Assembly: GCA_023935145.1 (NCBI GenBank)
Contig: CM043702.1
Span: 59,499,001 to 59,563,000 of the forward strand
Source: Bretschneidera sinensis
Taxonomy: Eukaryota; Streptophyta; Magnoliopsida; Brassicales; Akaniaceae
Reading direction: 5' to 3'
Length of the DNA: 64,000 nucleotides
Both the position numbers and the translations under genes were made by a program. The notes under the pieces were generated by a model, which was given only the letters and a program-made list of their open reading frames with translations, had not been told where the DNA came from and did no database searches. Below, one piece after another: positions 35,725 to 48,599 of this stretch. Numbering within the stretch: position 1 is the first letter of the stretch; each line of letters starts with the position of its first letter.

Positions 35725-36592
35725 TGTTAGTGTTTGTCTAAGGTTTAAACAAGGTTTGAAGAGGTTCAGCATCAGGTCTTGGCGCCTAGGCCTGGAGTGA
35801 GCGCGCCTTGGCCTCCAAGAGCTCCGAAAAATGGGTGAAGGGTTGTGCACCACAACTTGGAGTGTGGGCACCGTGGCTCAGCCACCTTAGGCCGCAGCCT
35901 CCAGCAAGGTTGATAAAAGGTGTGCTTTCAAGCCCTTTTCAGGCCGCAACTTGCCCTGTTCTAGGCTGCGGCTTGAAAGCACACCAGATGCTTTAGTTTC
36001 AGCCTTTTGAGAGGTGCGTGGATGAATGAACAAAATGCATAAGATCACTAAGGATTGATGAAGGGCTATAATTGAATGGTCCTCAAGATCTAAGGGTGGA
36101 GATTGACTTCAAAGATTGGCTCCAGAAGTGGTGCACTATATAAAGGGTCACCTAGCTTCAATCTCAACACAATTGTGAGACAAGACATACAAATGATCAT
36201 CATACAAGAGAATTCAAGTGCAAGTGTGAGAGTGCAAAGACACAAAACACAGGAGAGGCACTGGAAGAGATCACAAAAAAGAGGGTGGTTATAAAGAGAG
36301 AGTAGCGTAGATTAGTTAGAGGGCTTTGTAATAGTTCTTATCACTTTCTTTCTCATCTTCTTTGGTTCTTCAAGAACTTGAGTTTCTTGGAGAGGGTTAC
36401 TGTATTTGTAAAGTACCATTGATTTAGTGCAGAGAGTTTAGAGGAACTCACGGGGACGTACGCTATTGCCGAACCTCTATAACAATTGTTGTGTCCTTTC
36501 CTTTCTTTGATTTCTGTTTCTGTTTCCGATTCATCTTTATAAGTCATTCTAGATATATGAAGAATGATAAATTTTTAAGGTGATTTCCAACA
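35725..36592 (+). repeat. 3' LTR of element C
   Basis: 868 bp, TGTTAGTGTTTG to TTTCCAACA, preceded by the polypurine tract AAAGGTAGAGAT. TATA box ACTATATAAAGG at about 36136. Near its end a segment (36551-36575) has been replaced by sequence matching the flanking LTR of A. Confidence 0.93.
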
Positions 36593-36597
36593 AGATA

Positions 36598-37062
36598 TAT
36601 GAAGAATAATATATTACAAATGCTTAAATAAATTTCTATGTCAACATAAATTCTTATTAAGTTCAATTATAGCATGTTAAGTATTGAGCCCAAAGAATTT
36701 AATATTTGCATTTAATAAAATCACGTAGAGATTTTATATCTTCAATTAATTAAGGCTGTGTAATAAAATGCAATGCAAATTTAATTAGCTCCTAAAAATT
36801 GAAATGCTTAGAAATTATATCTTAGGATTCAAACCTTTAATTTAGCTCTTTTGTATTTGAAGTTGAATTTCAATTATTCTCATTGAATTTGATCTTTTGG
36901 AGAGCTTCTTGACTTTTGAGATCAACAACTTTGATTCACCAATTTCTACAATCTTGATCTCCTTTGATGTATAAGCACTATTAACAATATGTATCACTTA
37001 AGTAATATTCATTAGTGCTTAGTTAAGATTTTTGTCACTATCAAAATCATTCAGAGTCAACA
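36598..37062 (-). repeat. left (3') LTR of element A, second part
   Basis: Continues the LTR after element C and ends at GAGTCAACA (37062), matching the right LTR's end at 43582. Minus-strand reading starts TGTTGACTCTGAATG, as in SIRE-type LTRs. Confidence 0.93.
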
Positions 37063-40000
37063 GACACTTGGTCAACAATCTCCCCACTTTTTTTTATGGT
37101 GACAAAAATCTTAATTAGATATTAAAGAAGATAATTGAAAGAAATTAAGGGATTAGAATTTTGCAAAAAATCTGGCATAATCTCCCTTGTATTTCTGTCT
37201 ATTGACCTCCTGTAGAAATCAAACACAACAAAAACACTTTCCAAAACAATTTATCTCAATTTCAATCTTTTTTCAATAAATGCATATATATTAATCTGTT
37301 TTCCATATAAGTTCAAGATATATTTGTTAAGTTAAGAAAAAAATCTCTAACAAGATCTCTAATTTCTTATTTTTCTTCCCCTTTTTGTCATCATAAAAAA
37401 CAGTGGATTTCAAAGAGGAACTCCCCTTCAAATTATGCTATGAAAAGTATTTTGATAAAGCTTGTTAAAATAGAATTGTTTTACATGATATCAAATAATA
37501 TAAAGCTTTTGAAGGAGTTGGGTTCAAAGAGACGTAAGTGTTGGAATTTTATAGAAAGTATGACAAGGTTTCCTTTATTTTTCCAATATTTCCTTTTGCA
37601 CATGGAGATAAAATAAGTGTAGCCAACTTCCCACAAAAGAATGAATTCAAGCCCCACATGATCTAAAATAATTCTCAAGCAGTATAAATCTTCAATATTC
37701 AAAATAAGCTCAATGCTTAGAGTATCTTATACTTAATCAATAAAGGACGAGATTTTGAACTCATTATTTGATTTACCAATAGGTCAAAGATAGATAAAAT
37801 TTTCAAGATATAATATTCAAATTTAAATCATATCAAAGAGAATTTACCAAAGTATTTAAACTCATTTGAGTAAAATAATTTTACCAAAGGTTTCTCTTTT
37901 ACCAAGAAACTATATTTTTCCCCCTTTCAAAAAATCTAAAGTAATTATTTTTAACTTTTAAGAGGGGATAAAAAAATGGATAAAACTTAACAAGTCTTAT
38001 TGGTAGTTGATTAATTAAATAATCAAGAAAGAGAGCTCATCAACTACTCAAAAAGATGTTCAAATTGGAAAGATCTATAAGTACTTGAAAAAAGTTACTC
38101 CCCCTGAATATACGCACCGAAATATAATTTTCAATTATCAATAAAATATCATTTTCAGGGTAGGTTAGATTCAATAAATAGATTATTATCAATTCAATGC
38201 AAAGATAATCATTATTTTCAAACCCAAGCATATATAATAGAAAATTTCATATTTAGCTCATGCTTGATAAATAAGTAACTCAAAGGTAATTCTCAAATCT
38301 AAATTCAAGCTCATTGCTTGATTTATCCAATACCAAATTAAATAAAATTTATCAAAATTATATTTAAAAAATAAAGGAGTATGAGATAAAGATTTGTACC
38401 ATACTTTCTCCTTTAATATATATTATGAGCATAAATGCCTTATCATTCTTCTCCTTTCTATTTTTCATCAAAAATCAATTAAGATTTGAGTTGTGAGAAG
38501 AATGAACATGCATAAAGCTTTTTGGATGGACTCAACAAACTTCATTAGTAGATGAACAATGTAATGCTAAGTACTTTTTAACTACTTCAAGATTATTTAG
38601 ATTTTTGAGGAAAATTTGACAGAGTATCCTCTATTTTTAAGATGTTTTTCTCCCTACAACACAAGACAATTCAGAGCATCCAATTCAAGAGATAGCAATG
38701 ATCAACTTAAATAGCTCATAATTTAACTCATATGATTTCTTCATTTTAATCATATAAGGGAATGCAGTTTCTCTTTAACTTATGCATTCAACATAAGGGA
38801 TATAAGAACACGCTTTTCCATAAGCATGTATTTATAAATGATATTCTTTAAAACTCAAGTTTGATCAACAAATAGATTTTTCAAGCTTGATGATTCATGG
38901 TCAATCAAATGATTATAAGTGATATGAAATTTTCATGAATAGACCACACAATAGTCTTTAAAACACTTAACCTAAAAATTTTATCAAGTTTATCATCATA
39001 AAAATTAACTCCACTAGAAAATATGTCCAAAATTTATTTTTTTATAAAAGGCATACCAATCATGATGTGTTTTCTTATAATTTTTAGAAAATTTCATTCA
39101 TCTCATAAATATGAATAATTATTTTATATTTCATTTAATTTTAGGAGAGTATCCAAAATCTATTATTCTTGAGATATAAGCACAATGGAATGGATGCTAA
39201 AAACAATTAAGTAAATTTTCTTGATATATTTCAAAATTTAAGTGACGATCATCTTCATTATTCAATAGAAATAATTCATATCAAATAGTTTAAAAAATAT
39301 ATTTCAACAAAGTGTTTTTTTTTAAATGGATCAAGATTACCGAACTTCTCCTCATAAATAAGTGCACTATGATTTCAAATAAGGTACATAAAAAATAATC
39401 ATAAAACATTTTCTTTCCTACATGAGGAGTGTGATTAAAACTCATGTCATATTCCAATTATTCTTTTCTTTAGCAAGGATACTAAATTAAAACTCATTTA
39501 ATTCATAAATCCTTTTAGAGTAAAATTTTTTTATGGATTAAGATAAACTAAATCTTTTAAAGATAAAATTGAAAAACAACTCACATTCTCAAACCAAATT
39601 TAATAACAAAAATTTTGAAATACAAACATCCCAGATAATCGACTGTCTAAATGGGCAGTTAACTGTGGAAAGCTACTGTCATTTTCACAGTTGACTTTCC
39701 ATTTACTTAGTCGACTGTCCATTTACAGAATTAAATGGACCTGAAGCTTTAGTTTGGGATGTCGACTATGGATTTAGAGGCATTCGATTGTGGATTTAGA
39801 GGCAATCGACTATCAAGGTAGGTAAAGCTTAACTTTGAGCAATCTCTTACAAGAAAGAATGTGATATAATTCTTTCAAAAAGTCAAGCAAAATTTTAATA
39901 TAAAACTCATTTCAGAAAGATCATTAAATCAAGTTTTATAAATATATCAAATGTTTAAAAAAATGATTACATAATATTTTAGATTAAATTTTTGAAAAGC

Positions 40001-40600
40001 AGAAAATCAATTATGCAAGTGTCAGATTTTAAAGATTAGCTAAACATATCATAATATATCATCAAAATCATTTTCATTCTACCTATCAATCAAACACATT
40101 TATTTCAATCATTTCATGGCATATGATTCATTTAAGAATAATAGAGGAACCAAGCATTTATATAATCAAAACATCCTTACCTCATATAAGATTCTTTTAC
40201 TAAAACAAAGCTCCTTTGAGTAGATGACAAAATCTCACTTAAGCAATTTATCTTGGTAGATTATTTCTCATTTAAATCATTTCACTTTGATGCTTGATAG
40301 TTAATCACACATTTCTTAACTTAAATCAAGATTGTTAGCTCATCACAAAATAATATCAAATACATGGCTTTTAAAAGTGCACAAGTTTTTTAAAATCTTT
40401 AATTATATCTTTTTCAAATATCAACCATTATTGAGATACATTTTATGTATTTTTAAATACAACCCATAATTTTTATTTGAAAGGATAAATTCAAAAATTA
40501 GTTTCTTAATCTCAATTTTTTTTTTAAATCATGTAATTTAAATGCAACACAATATATAGCAAAATGCAATGCAAAAAATAAAATAAATTCCAACAAAGCA
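37063..40600 (-). other. non-coding interior of element A
   Basis: About 3.5 kb, very AT-rich, with no open frame above about 75 codons and no pol motif on either strand. Next to the left LTR the minus strand reads AAAAGTGGGGAGATTG (about 37078-37093), a SIRE-type polypurine tract. Degenerate AGTCGACT palindromes lie at about 39640-39830. The layout resembles non-autonomous gag-only LTR elements. Confidence 0.6.
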
Positions 40601-41864
40601 AGCTTATCTTTTATCAACTAAAATCATTTTAGGTCCATTAAGCTTTACATTAGATGAAATTATATCCTTAACAACACTTACCATTTTCCTTCTAATTTTG
40701 TTATTTTTCTTCAAAGGACAATTATAATATACATGACGAAAATTAGAAGTGATAAATGAATTTCTTGATAAAGTTTTTTTTGTATAGAAAAGTGATTTTT
40801 TTTTTTATAAATCTTTGTTCTTTTAAGGGATTATTCATTTTGTTATAATTTTTCTTTTGTTTCTCCATCTTTTCTTTATTTTGTACAAATTTTATTTATT
40901 TCTTCTTCAAAGATTCAAACTCATTTTCTTTGTCAAGTTTAACATTTGATATTTTATCATTCTCAAAATCAAGAGATAGTTTAAGTGTTACCTCATCTTT
41001 TTCTATTAAGCACGAATTTTTAATTTTGAGATTGGAGTCTTTTTTTGCACTTCCATCTTCACTCCAAGTTGCAACCTTCTTCTTCGAGCTTCTCCTCATG
41101 TTGCGTTGTATGAAGTGATTCTTCTTGGAGTGAAATTTCACAAGTTTCTTAGACATTAAAGCATATTGATGGACTTCTTTTTCTTTCGATCTAGTTTCTC
41201 CATCTTCTTCTTCATCATCTTCATCATGATTAATATCTTCAATTTCCATAAGATGTGAAGATGTGGTGGAATCATCCTCTTTGTAAGCTAAGTAGCTTTC
41301 ATGCTCCTTGTGGGATTCCACAAGCTCTTCAAAGTTTTCACTTATAAAATATGTTGTCAAAATAAATTTTCATTAAAATGACAATGACCTAATAAATATT
41401 CTCACAAGTTCAAGGTTAGAATAAATTTTACCCATAAAAGATAAAGTTTTAACAAGCATGGTAAAACGAGTTTGCAAATAAAAAATTGATTCATTTTCAT
41501 TCATTTTAAAATGCTTTAAGTCATGAATAAGACTTTTCAATTTGAAATTCTTTTCTTGCTCATGTCCTCCATGTATGACCTCCAATAAATCCCAAATTTC
41601 TTTTGCAGTCTCATATGAGGAAATTTGATCAACTTTGTTTTGATCAAGAGAACTATAAAGTATGTTCATAACTTTACCATTTAGTTCAATGAATTTACAA
41701 TCATTTGCATCAAGATCATTTTCATTATCAAGAATGAAATACCAAGCATAATAATCATAAGCTTGAATAAACATCTTCATTTGAGCTTTCCAATGGATGA
41801 AATTTGTTCCATGGAGAAAATGAGGACTAGTAGGATCTCTTCCGTCTAAAAACGTAGTTGCCAT
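40600..41864 (-). pseudogene. gag of element A
   Basis: Minus-strand copia gag. The first open frame (41864-41373, 163 codons) starts MATTFLDGRDPTSPHFLHGT and contains WKAQMKMFIQAYDYYAW and AKEIWDLLEVIHGG, the UBN2/DUF4219-type gag core. A second frame (41360-40896) has an acidic stretch (DEDDEEEDGET). Further down (about 40800-40620), out of frame, a degenerate zinc-knuckle end (YYNCPLKK) and an NVKLNGPKMILV motif mark the end of SIRE-type gag. One frameshift/stop lies near 41370. Nothing recognisable follows it. Confidence 0.85.
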
Positions 41865-41895
41865 AGGATCAACTCTAGGATGTTAAGCCTAAAAC

Positions 41896-41920
41896 AAGAG
41901 CACCTTGCTCTTATACTAAT
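41896..41920 (-). promoter_or_regulatory. primer binding site of element A (mutated)
   Basis: Minus strand next to the right LTR reads TTAGTATAAGAGC, matching the initiator tRNA-Met site TGGTATCAGAGC at all but two positions of the twelve. Confidence 0.7.
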
Positions 41921-43582
41921 TGTTGGTCCAAAATATATTATAGCAATACCTAAGGGAGGTGAATTGGGTATTAAAAAAATTTCAAATTTTTTTGCAATCT
42001 CAAATACCAAAATACATGCGGAATTAAATCAAGTCAATCTTTCTAAATTACTAGCACAAAGATGAGAGAGTTTATTGCTTAATATAGAAAAGATAATTGA
42101 ATTATAAAATAATTAAGTAATCAATCTCATTTACTTGAATAATAAATAATTCTAAGCAAATAATTTTTCAAGTAATTAAGGAGATAGAGTTAGAGAGATG
42201 CAAACTCGATTTATAGTGGTCGGCAATATCGAAATCTTTCCGACCCTACATCCACTCTCTTCAAGGATACTCCTTGAAGTCTTTCACTGAAGCAAGGAAC
42301 TTCACGGGTGTTGCTCAAACCGAATACAAACAAGTAACTTTAAAGGTGTTACTTCAACATTTTCAAAAGAATCCTAAGTTTACTACCCAAGTGTATATAC
42401 CCAACACTCACTAGCTCACTTATAAACTCTTACAAGAGTTATACCAACTCTTTTAACAAGATGATAAAAGGAAAGTTTGAAACAAACAAACAAGAGAGAG
42501 ATTTCTCAATAAAGATTACAACTCAATATTTTCTCTCTCAAAAGCTTATAACTTGACAATAGAGTTTTTTAATCAAGAAGAGAATGAAGATTTTGCTTTA
42601 ATCATTTCTTGTAGAATGTTTTTCTTGCCTTCCAAATGACCTTTTAGGATCTATTTATAATGTCTTGAAGTCTTCTAGCCGTTGGAGACAACATAGAGTC
42701 GTTAGAGACAAGTTTATAGCATTTAAAATTCAAAAAATATAGTTGTTGTAACTTGCCCAGTCGACTATCCACTTATGGTAGTCGACTATCCTTCATAACT
42801 GATGTAAAAGTTGATTTTTCGAGCACCCAGTCGACTGGTACTATTCACCCAGTCGACTGGGTCAGTTTTTGTGTACTGTTATAGTGTTTTTAGGATGAAC
42901 AGTGTTTTCAGCATCATATTTCTTCATTCTTTTCGGATTTTTTAGTTCCAAGAAATCTCTAAATTGAATCAAACTTTCTTGCACATTTAACACACAAATT
43001 AAACACTTTAAGAATGTTTTATTATCATCAAAATTATTTTGATCAATTTATTGATTGTGGCCTTTTTGATGATGACAAAACATATTACAAATTTAAGCAT
43101 AATGTGTGTTTAAGATATATGAAGAATGATATATCACAAATGCTCAAATAATTTTCTATGTCAACATAAATTCTTCTTAAGTTCAATTAAAGCATGTTAA
43201 GTATTGAGCCCAAAGAATTTAATATTTTCATTAAATAAAATCACGTAGAAATTTTATATCTTCAATTAATTAAGGCTATGTAATAAATTGCAATGCAAAT
43301 TTAATTAGCTCTTAAAAATTGAAATGCTTACAAAGTGTATCTTAGAATTCAAACCTATAATTTAGCTCTTTTGTTTTTGAAGTTTCATTTCAATTATTTT
43401 TCTTGAATTTGATCTTTTGGAGAGCTTATTGACTTTTGAGATCATCAACTTTGATTCACCAATTTCTATAATCTTGTTCTCCTTTGATGTATAAGCATTA
43501 TTAACAATCTGTATCACTTAAGTAATATTCATTAGTGCTTAATTAAGATTTTTGTTACTATCAAAATCATTTAAGGTCAACA
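41921..43582 (-). repeat. right (5') LTR of element A
   Basis: 1,662 bp. Minus-strand TATA box TATAAATAG at 42651-42659. Palindromic CCAGTCGACTGG-type words lie upstream of it at 42757-42860. It carries the empty target site for element C at 43113. Confidence 0.95.
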
Positions 43583-43587
43583 CCAGT

Positions 43588-46500
43588 TAATAAGCCTATA
43601 AAATCAAACTTAAAAATACTCACAATTTTTGGCATACTCTAATCAATTTAATCCATTCGGTGATTTATCCATTTCGATTTACGAATCTCTAAGTTCCAAC
43701 TCAATTTTCCACATTATTGTACCCAATTGAATACTAATTTATTCAACTCTAGCATGTGTATGTTTACTAAGAAAACCTAAATAATCCACCTTTAAAGTAA
43801 TGATAAATATGCGCCTAACTCCACGACTCCATCTGGATTAGTTTATCTCTGTAGTTAAAAAAAAAAAATATTTACTAATCCATCTCAATTATCTATTGTG
43901 TGTTAAACTGAGACATTTGTTATCATACATAGCTAACGAACGCCATTCAGTAAGCAATTTCTCCATTTTTTTCATCTATAGTTACTCTTTAAAAATGATT
44001 CATTTAGTTATCCTTTAGTGCCCACTTGAACTTCTTAATAATTTAATCCCCATAAAACTTTTCTTTTCATTCTTGATCATACCTTAAGGTCACCATTCTT
44101 TATTTTTTTTTTCCCTAAATCACTCCAATCCTTCCCATATATACAAGATTAAATGTCCAACTTATTCCTTAAAACCATGTATACTATAAATCATATTTAA
44201 TCACCATTCATCTTCCTTAGGTAGTTCTTTGTATTAAAATAACATTAGTGTCACAAAATATCATTTCTACAGTTCTAAGAATTGGCCTGACTTACCCATT
44301 GAATATAACCTCTTGATATAACAATCACTTCTTAACCCCCAACTTAAGCTCCTTCAAAATCTTAAATTTTATGCTATATTTAGGAATCCTCAATAGTTTG
44401 AAATTTCTAAGTTTGTCTTTTTTTTTCATGTTTCTCCCTTTATGTCATAGAGCTCCCAACAATTTCGGTCATTATCACCACAAAAGCATTAACAAGGCAC
44501 TAATCCCTAAAACTCTCATTTCTAATTCATCATACCCAAATATTGGCTTTGTTTCGATATCCATTATCCTATACCGCATTAATCCACACCTGATCATAAT
44601 AACAATATTGACCAATAAAATATCTACACTAATTATATCCTTTTTATCACCTAAATTATCCATTTATTCATCAAAACACATAAGTTATAGAATAAACTAA
44701 TTACTTATTAAGTCAACATTTTACCATTAAGCTCACCAATTTATATTCTAATCATTCTTTATCCACTTCTATCTCTTTACAATATTGTGGTGCTCGAATT
44801 ATTCTCTTAGCCATAACTATACTCTTCATTTTTTATTATTTTATTTACTTATTCATATACCTTTAAAAAAATTTGAACTGCAACCCCCTTCATCTTATCA
44901 CAATATTGGCATTGCCAAATTACAGATCTATCATCAATAAATTTAACTCGCAAAACTCTAATTACTTAGAAACCAAAATTCTCTAGGAACCCACTCAAAA
45001 TCTCACTCCTATACCTCCCTCTATCAAACACTACACATGTTCCCATCTTCATTACCCGAAACCCAACAATTTCTTCGTTAGAGTTACTCATTGTTAACCA
45101 TAGAGTACCAGTATCGATTCCAGTGTTTAGTCCAAAAAAGCAAGTTATTTACACTAACTCAAAATTATAACTTATAATCGACCATGTCTTAATACTTTCC
45201 TCCAAATAGATGCCCATATAAAATAAAATTTACCTGATAACTCTTTAGAAACATTTAACTTGACTTACTCTTGTCATCTTAGGTAACCTCGTTTCACCAT
45301 CCAAATCCTCTCTATTGTTTAGGCTAAATCCTTAAGTTAGGATTTCTCCCCAATCTTCCATTAACACCGCTTAACATTGAATTTTAAGTTCATAATCATT
45401 GATGAAATCCTTAACTTCAATGTATACTCATAACCTCCTATGTAAAGTCCATTATGAAACAATCTATTCACCATTATTAATAGACTCCCAACTTTCTCTC
45501 GACAAATTGTCAATTTCAGGATCACCACTATCTGAATTCTCAATATTGGATTAACTTCCCTATTAAACATAATCTTGGCAATTGAAATTTTCTTTGCTTC
45601 ATTTTTAATTCTTCAAACCTGATTTAGAAATTCACAATTTTTTAATAAATCTTTATTTTCTTTAATTGTCCCCTTTTACTTATCAATTTCCTCCAATTCC
45701 ATTCCTCTCTTATATATTCCAAAATTTCCTTCAAATCCTTAAGCTAATTACTTTCCTCTCGTCAATTTATTAATTCCATTGACTATTAACTATCAAATCT
45801 TTGTCGATTAATGATTAGAATAATATCTGGTTATTACCCTAATCTAAACTCTATACTAACAACTCATATCACTAATCTTTACCTAAACAACTCCTAATCT
45901 TATACCCAATACATTTCTCTATTCACAATTATTTTTCTAGAAATTTGATATCTTATTAGACTCTTGAGCTTCAATCTGTTTAGCATCCCATTTAGTATCT
46001 CATTAAGTTCAAATTTATAACCTTTATAATTAAACCCACATTTCATGTCTTTGTTAGTCGCCTTTCTTTTTCCTTTATCCCAACCATTTCAAGATTGAGT
46101 CACCCAACCAACTTTTAGATTTCACAAACTTTGTATTATATCAACTCATCATTGCTTGTCTTTTATTAGCTTTAAGTTGATACTTTCTAAATTTTTCTCT
46201 AAGTAGAGTAAAACCTTAAACTCAATCAAACAAGCAGTAGTCATCTAATTATTCACTTCTTAAAAGAAATTTATCATTTTCTTTTGATTGACTACAAGAT
46301 CACACTTGACTTTTAAGTTAGATTCTATGACATAATTTCTCAAATAAATCACTCATAATAATTTCATTCTTGCAAATACTTTAAAATGGATTTCTATAAT
46401 CGATTCCCTACTATGCTCACATACTCCATTCAAACTACCTGTTCTACTCTACTTGTAGCAATAAAATTTAAATGAACAAAGAAATCCTCAAGCATTTTTT

Positions 46501-47339
46501 TCACCATTATTACAATTTCGAATATGAAGAAAATTCTATCTTAATTAATTTATTGTAACAAGCCCATTTATTCAAATTTTTACTCTCTTTTACCTTAATT
46601 ACTCCAAAAAATTCCTAATTCATTTCATCAACTATTTATCCCTTTCCACACATATTAATCCATTAAAATTTTACCAACATATCCTTTATCATTTTTCAAA
46701 TTTTCATTTTATATTTTAAAATCAAGAATCCCTATAAGATACTAATAGGAATTCTACAAAATTTTGGCAAAATCTCCCTTGTTTTTTTTTTCGGAGTTTC
46801 TCGATTTTCTAATAACAAACACAACTTTCAATTTAAAAAACACTCTAAATCTAATGTAGTCTCGAACATCATTCAATCACACCTATCCACCGAGAACTCA
46901 AATATCATATCCAACCATATATATGCACATAATTACAAATTTGTTTATCACCTAATCCAAGTCAAGTTTATAGGTATTTGATACCCATTACTTAAGGCCA
47001 AAGATTATATAATTTATTCTTGACTTTAGAAGTTTATCCATAATAACATTTTGAAGTCATTTAACTAACATTTTAACCCATAAATTAATAACAAACCCAA
47101 ACCTAATAAAAAGTTCTCAAGTTAATAAAACTATCTAACGAAAAACTTATTCATTCTTATCACATTCACACACTTTTATAACACAACTAAATCACATAAT
47201 AACGAATCCCACACATATATGTGTAAATCAAATAGTCCATTTTCAAAATAAATTTAAAGTATTTATATCTATAATTCTTATTCAAGGTATTTCCATGAAA
47301 ATTTAAAAGTATAAATAAGCCATCGAGAATGATAGAAAC
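43588..47339. other. decayed AT-rich DNA, probably interior of element K
   Basis: No supported gene. Short minus-strand frames (44475-44663, 45361-45570) have no recognisable domain. By position this continues the interior of the minus-strand gypsy element K, interrupted by A at the CCAGT site, and may reach its 5' LTR near 46700. Pol motifs could not be read. Confidence 0.4.
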
Positions 47340-48531
47340 TGTTGACCCTTACCTATATTTTAATAATGACAAAACACAACTCTTATAATACTAATAGTGC
47401 TATCTAAGTGTATTAAGCGATAAAAGCATTCAACCAAGGATCAAGGTGCAAGAACTCAACCCGAATCAAACACCAAGTCAAGATAGAAGATCTAGTATAG
47501 GGACAAGGTATTTAAACAAGTTGTAAATCTCACTTGTTCATGTAATTAGCTTGTCCAATGGCTCCTTTTGAAAAAGCATTTTAAACTAACGTTTTAAAAT
47601 CAAAACCTTTTAAAAGAATGAAAAACTGGGTTGAAAGGCAACCCAGTCGATTGGGTACTTACACCAGAAGACTGGTGTTTTGGACAATGTGTCCACAGTC
47701 AATTGGATGCTTTATACCAGTTGACTGGTATATTGGACAGACTGTCCTTAGTCAACTGGTAAGAACCACCCAGTCAATTAGTAAAAACTACCCAGTCGAC
47801 TGGTACCTTCAACAGCCTTAAAAATATGATTTTTAACTTGACCCAATCAACTGGTACTAAGACCCAGTCGACTGGTAGTTCAAAAAATATGACCGTCGAG
47901 ACGCGAGATTTCAGTACAAATTACACCAAATCGTACCAGAACAGTAAAAAACGGCCATATTACATCAAGGCTATATAAACCCACTCTATTGAGCATTTTA
48001 ATAGAGGAGATTACACATTCAATTATGTTTTCACTCATTGATGCACAAAAGCTTTGAAATATTTATTGTTGAGCCATTCTTCAAGCTTTACCTTGAAAGA
48101 GAGATATCATTCAGTTGTATAAGCTTTCATTATTGTCTCTCTACTATTTACTTTACAGTATTTATTGTAAAGGGATTAGCTTCCGAAAGGAAGAGATTAG
48201 CTTCTAAGAGGAAGAGATTTTTTGTTTCCAAGAGGAAGGGATTGATTGTAAGGTTTGTGCAACACTCGTAAAGTTGCGCGACTAAGTTTCTTAGTGGATT
48301 ACTTCAAGGAGGTTCCTTGAAGAGAGTGGACGTAGGGTTGGAACGAATCCGATATTGCTGAACCACTATAAACTGAGTTTGCATCATCTATTTCTTAAAC
48401 TCTTTTATTTACATCATATTATTTGTTTACATGCTTGTGGGTTATCTGTTTCGATAAACTTGTGTTTAATTAGCAAAAGTTTTTAAAAAACCCAATTCAC
48501 CCCCCCTCTTGGATTAAAACCTCAGTCTACA
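47340..48531 (+). repeat. 5' LTR of element D
   Basis: 1,192 bp, TGTTGACCCTTACC to CCTCAGTCTACA. TATA box CTATATAAAC at 47971-47980. Palindrome array at about 47641-47878, upstream of the TATA box. The mutated primer site TTGATATCAGAGC follows at about 48533. Confidence 0.93.
47641..47878. promoter_or_regulatory. array of CCAGTCGACTGG-type palindromes in the LTR of D
   Basis: About nine copies, exact (CCAGTCGACTGG) or degenerate (CCAGTCGATTGG, CCAGTTGACTGG, CAATCAACTGG), spaced about 15-40 bases apart. The array ends about 95 bases upstream of the TATA box, in the position of U3 enhancer repeats. A binding protein is not known from the sequence. Confidence 0.6.
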
Positions 48532-48599
48532 ATTGATATCAGAGCCTTGTTCTCAATTTTAGGCTTAATATCCTTGAGTTGATCCGATTGCAGCAAATA

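Larger units (their letters stand above)
30509..36592 (+). mobile_element. Ty1/copia element of the B family (element C), inside the LTR of A
   Basis: 6,084 bp with a perfect target duplication AGATA (30504-30508 and 36593-36597). The other LTR of A shows the unoccupied site with a single AGATA at 43113-43117, which proves the insertion. LTRs are 899 and 868 bp. Gag and pol are close to those of B but retain the RT and RNase H segments that B lacks. Several stops and frameshifts make it defective. Confidence 0.95.
29326..43582 (-). mobile_element. SIRE-like Ty1/copia element with gag only (element A), carrying nested element C
   Basis: Two LTRs with TG...CA ends enclose a minus-strand interior. 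The target duplication is CCAGT (29321-29325 and 43583-43587), perfect. The left LTR is split by element C; without C the two LTRs are about 1,648 and 1,662 bp. On the minus strand the primer site abuts the right LTR and the polypurine tract abuts the left one, so transcription runs right to left. Only gag is recognisable. No protease, integrase or RT could be found in the remaining 3.5 kb. Confidence 0.93.
21201..47339 (-). mobile_element. old minus-strand Ty3/gypsy element, Tekay/Del-like (element K), host of A and B
   Basis: Inferred from three pieces. On the minus strand at about 28830-28700 there is an integrase C-terminus reading SEEATLNCEVNMR, a match to the (V)EEATWE.E..MR end of Tekay/Del integrases. 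It is followed by KFLLGGEN and the purine run AGGAGGGGAGAATTT, the usual 3' end of such elements. Left of this would be the 3' LTR (28700-27721 and 22451 to about 21200), about 2.2 kb once B is removed, with a minus-strand TATA box at 28369-28376. Right of it, 28750-29325 and 43583-47339 would be the decayed internal part and possibly the start of the 5' LTR. The pol core is not readable, and the outer ends are guesses. Confidence 0.4.
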
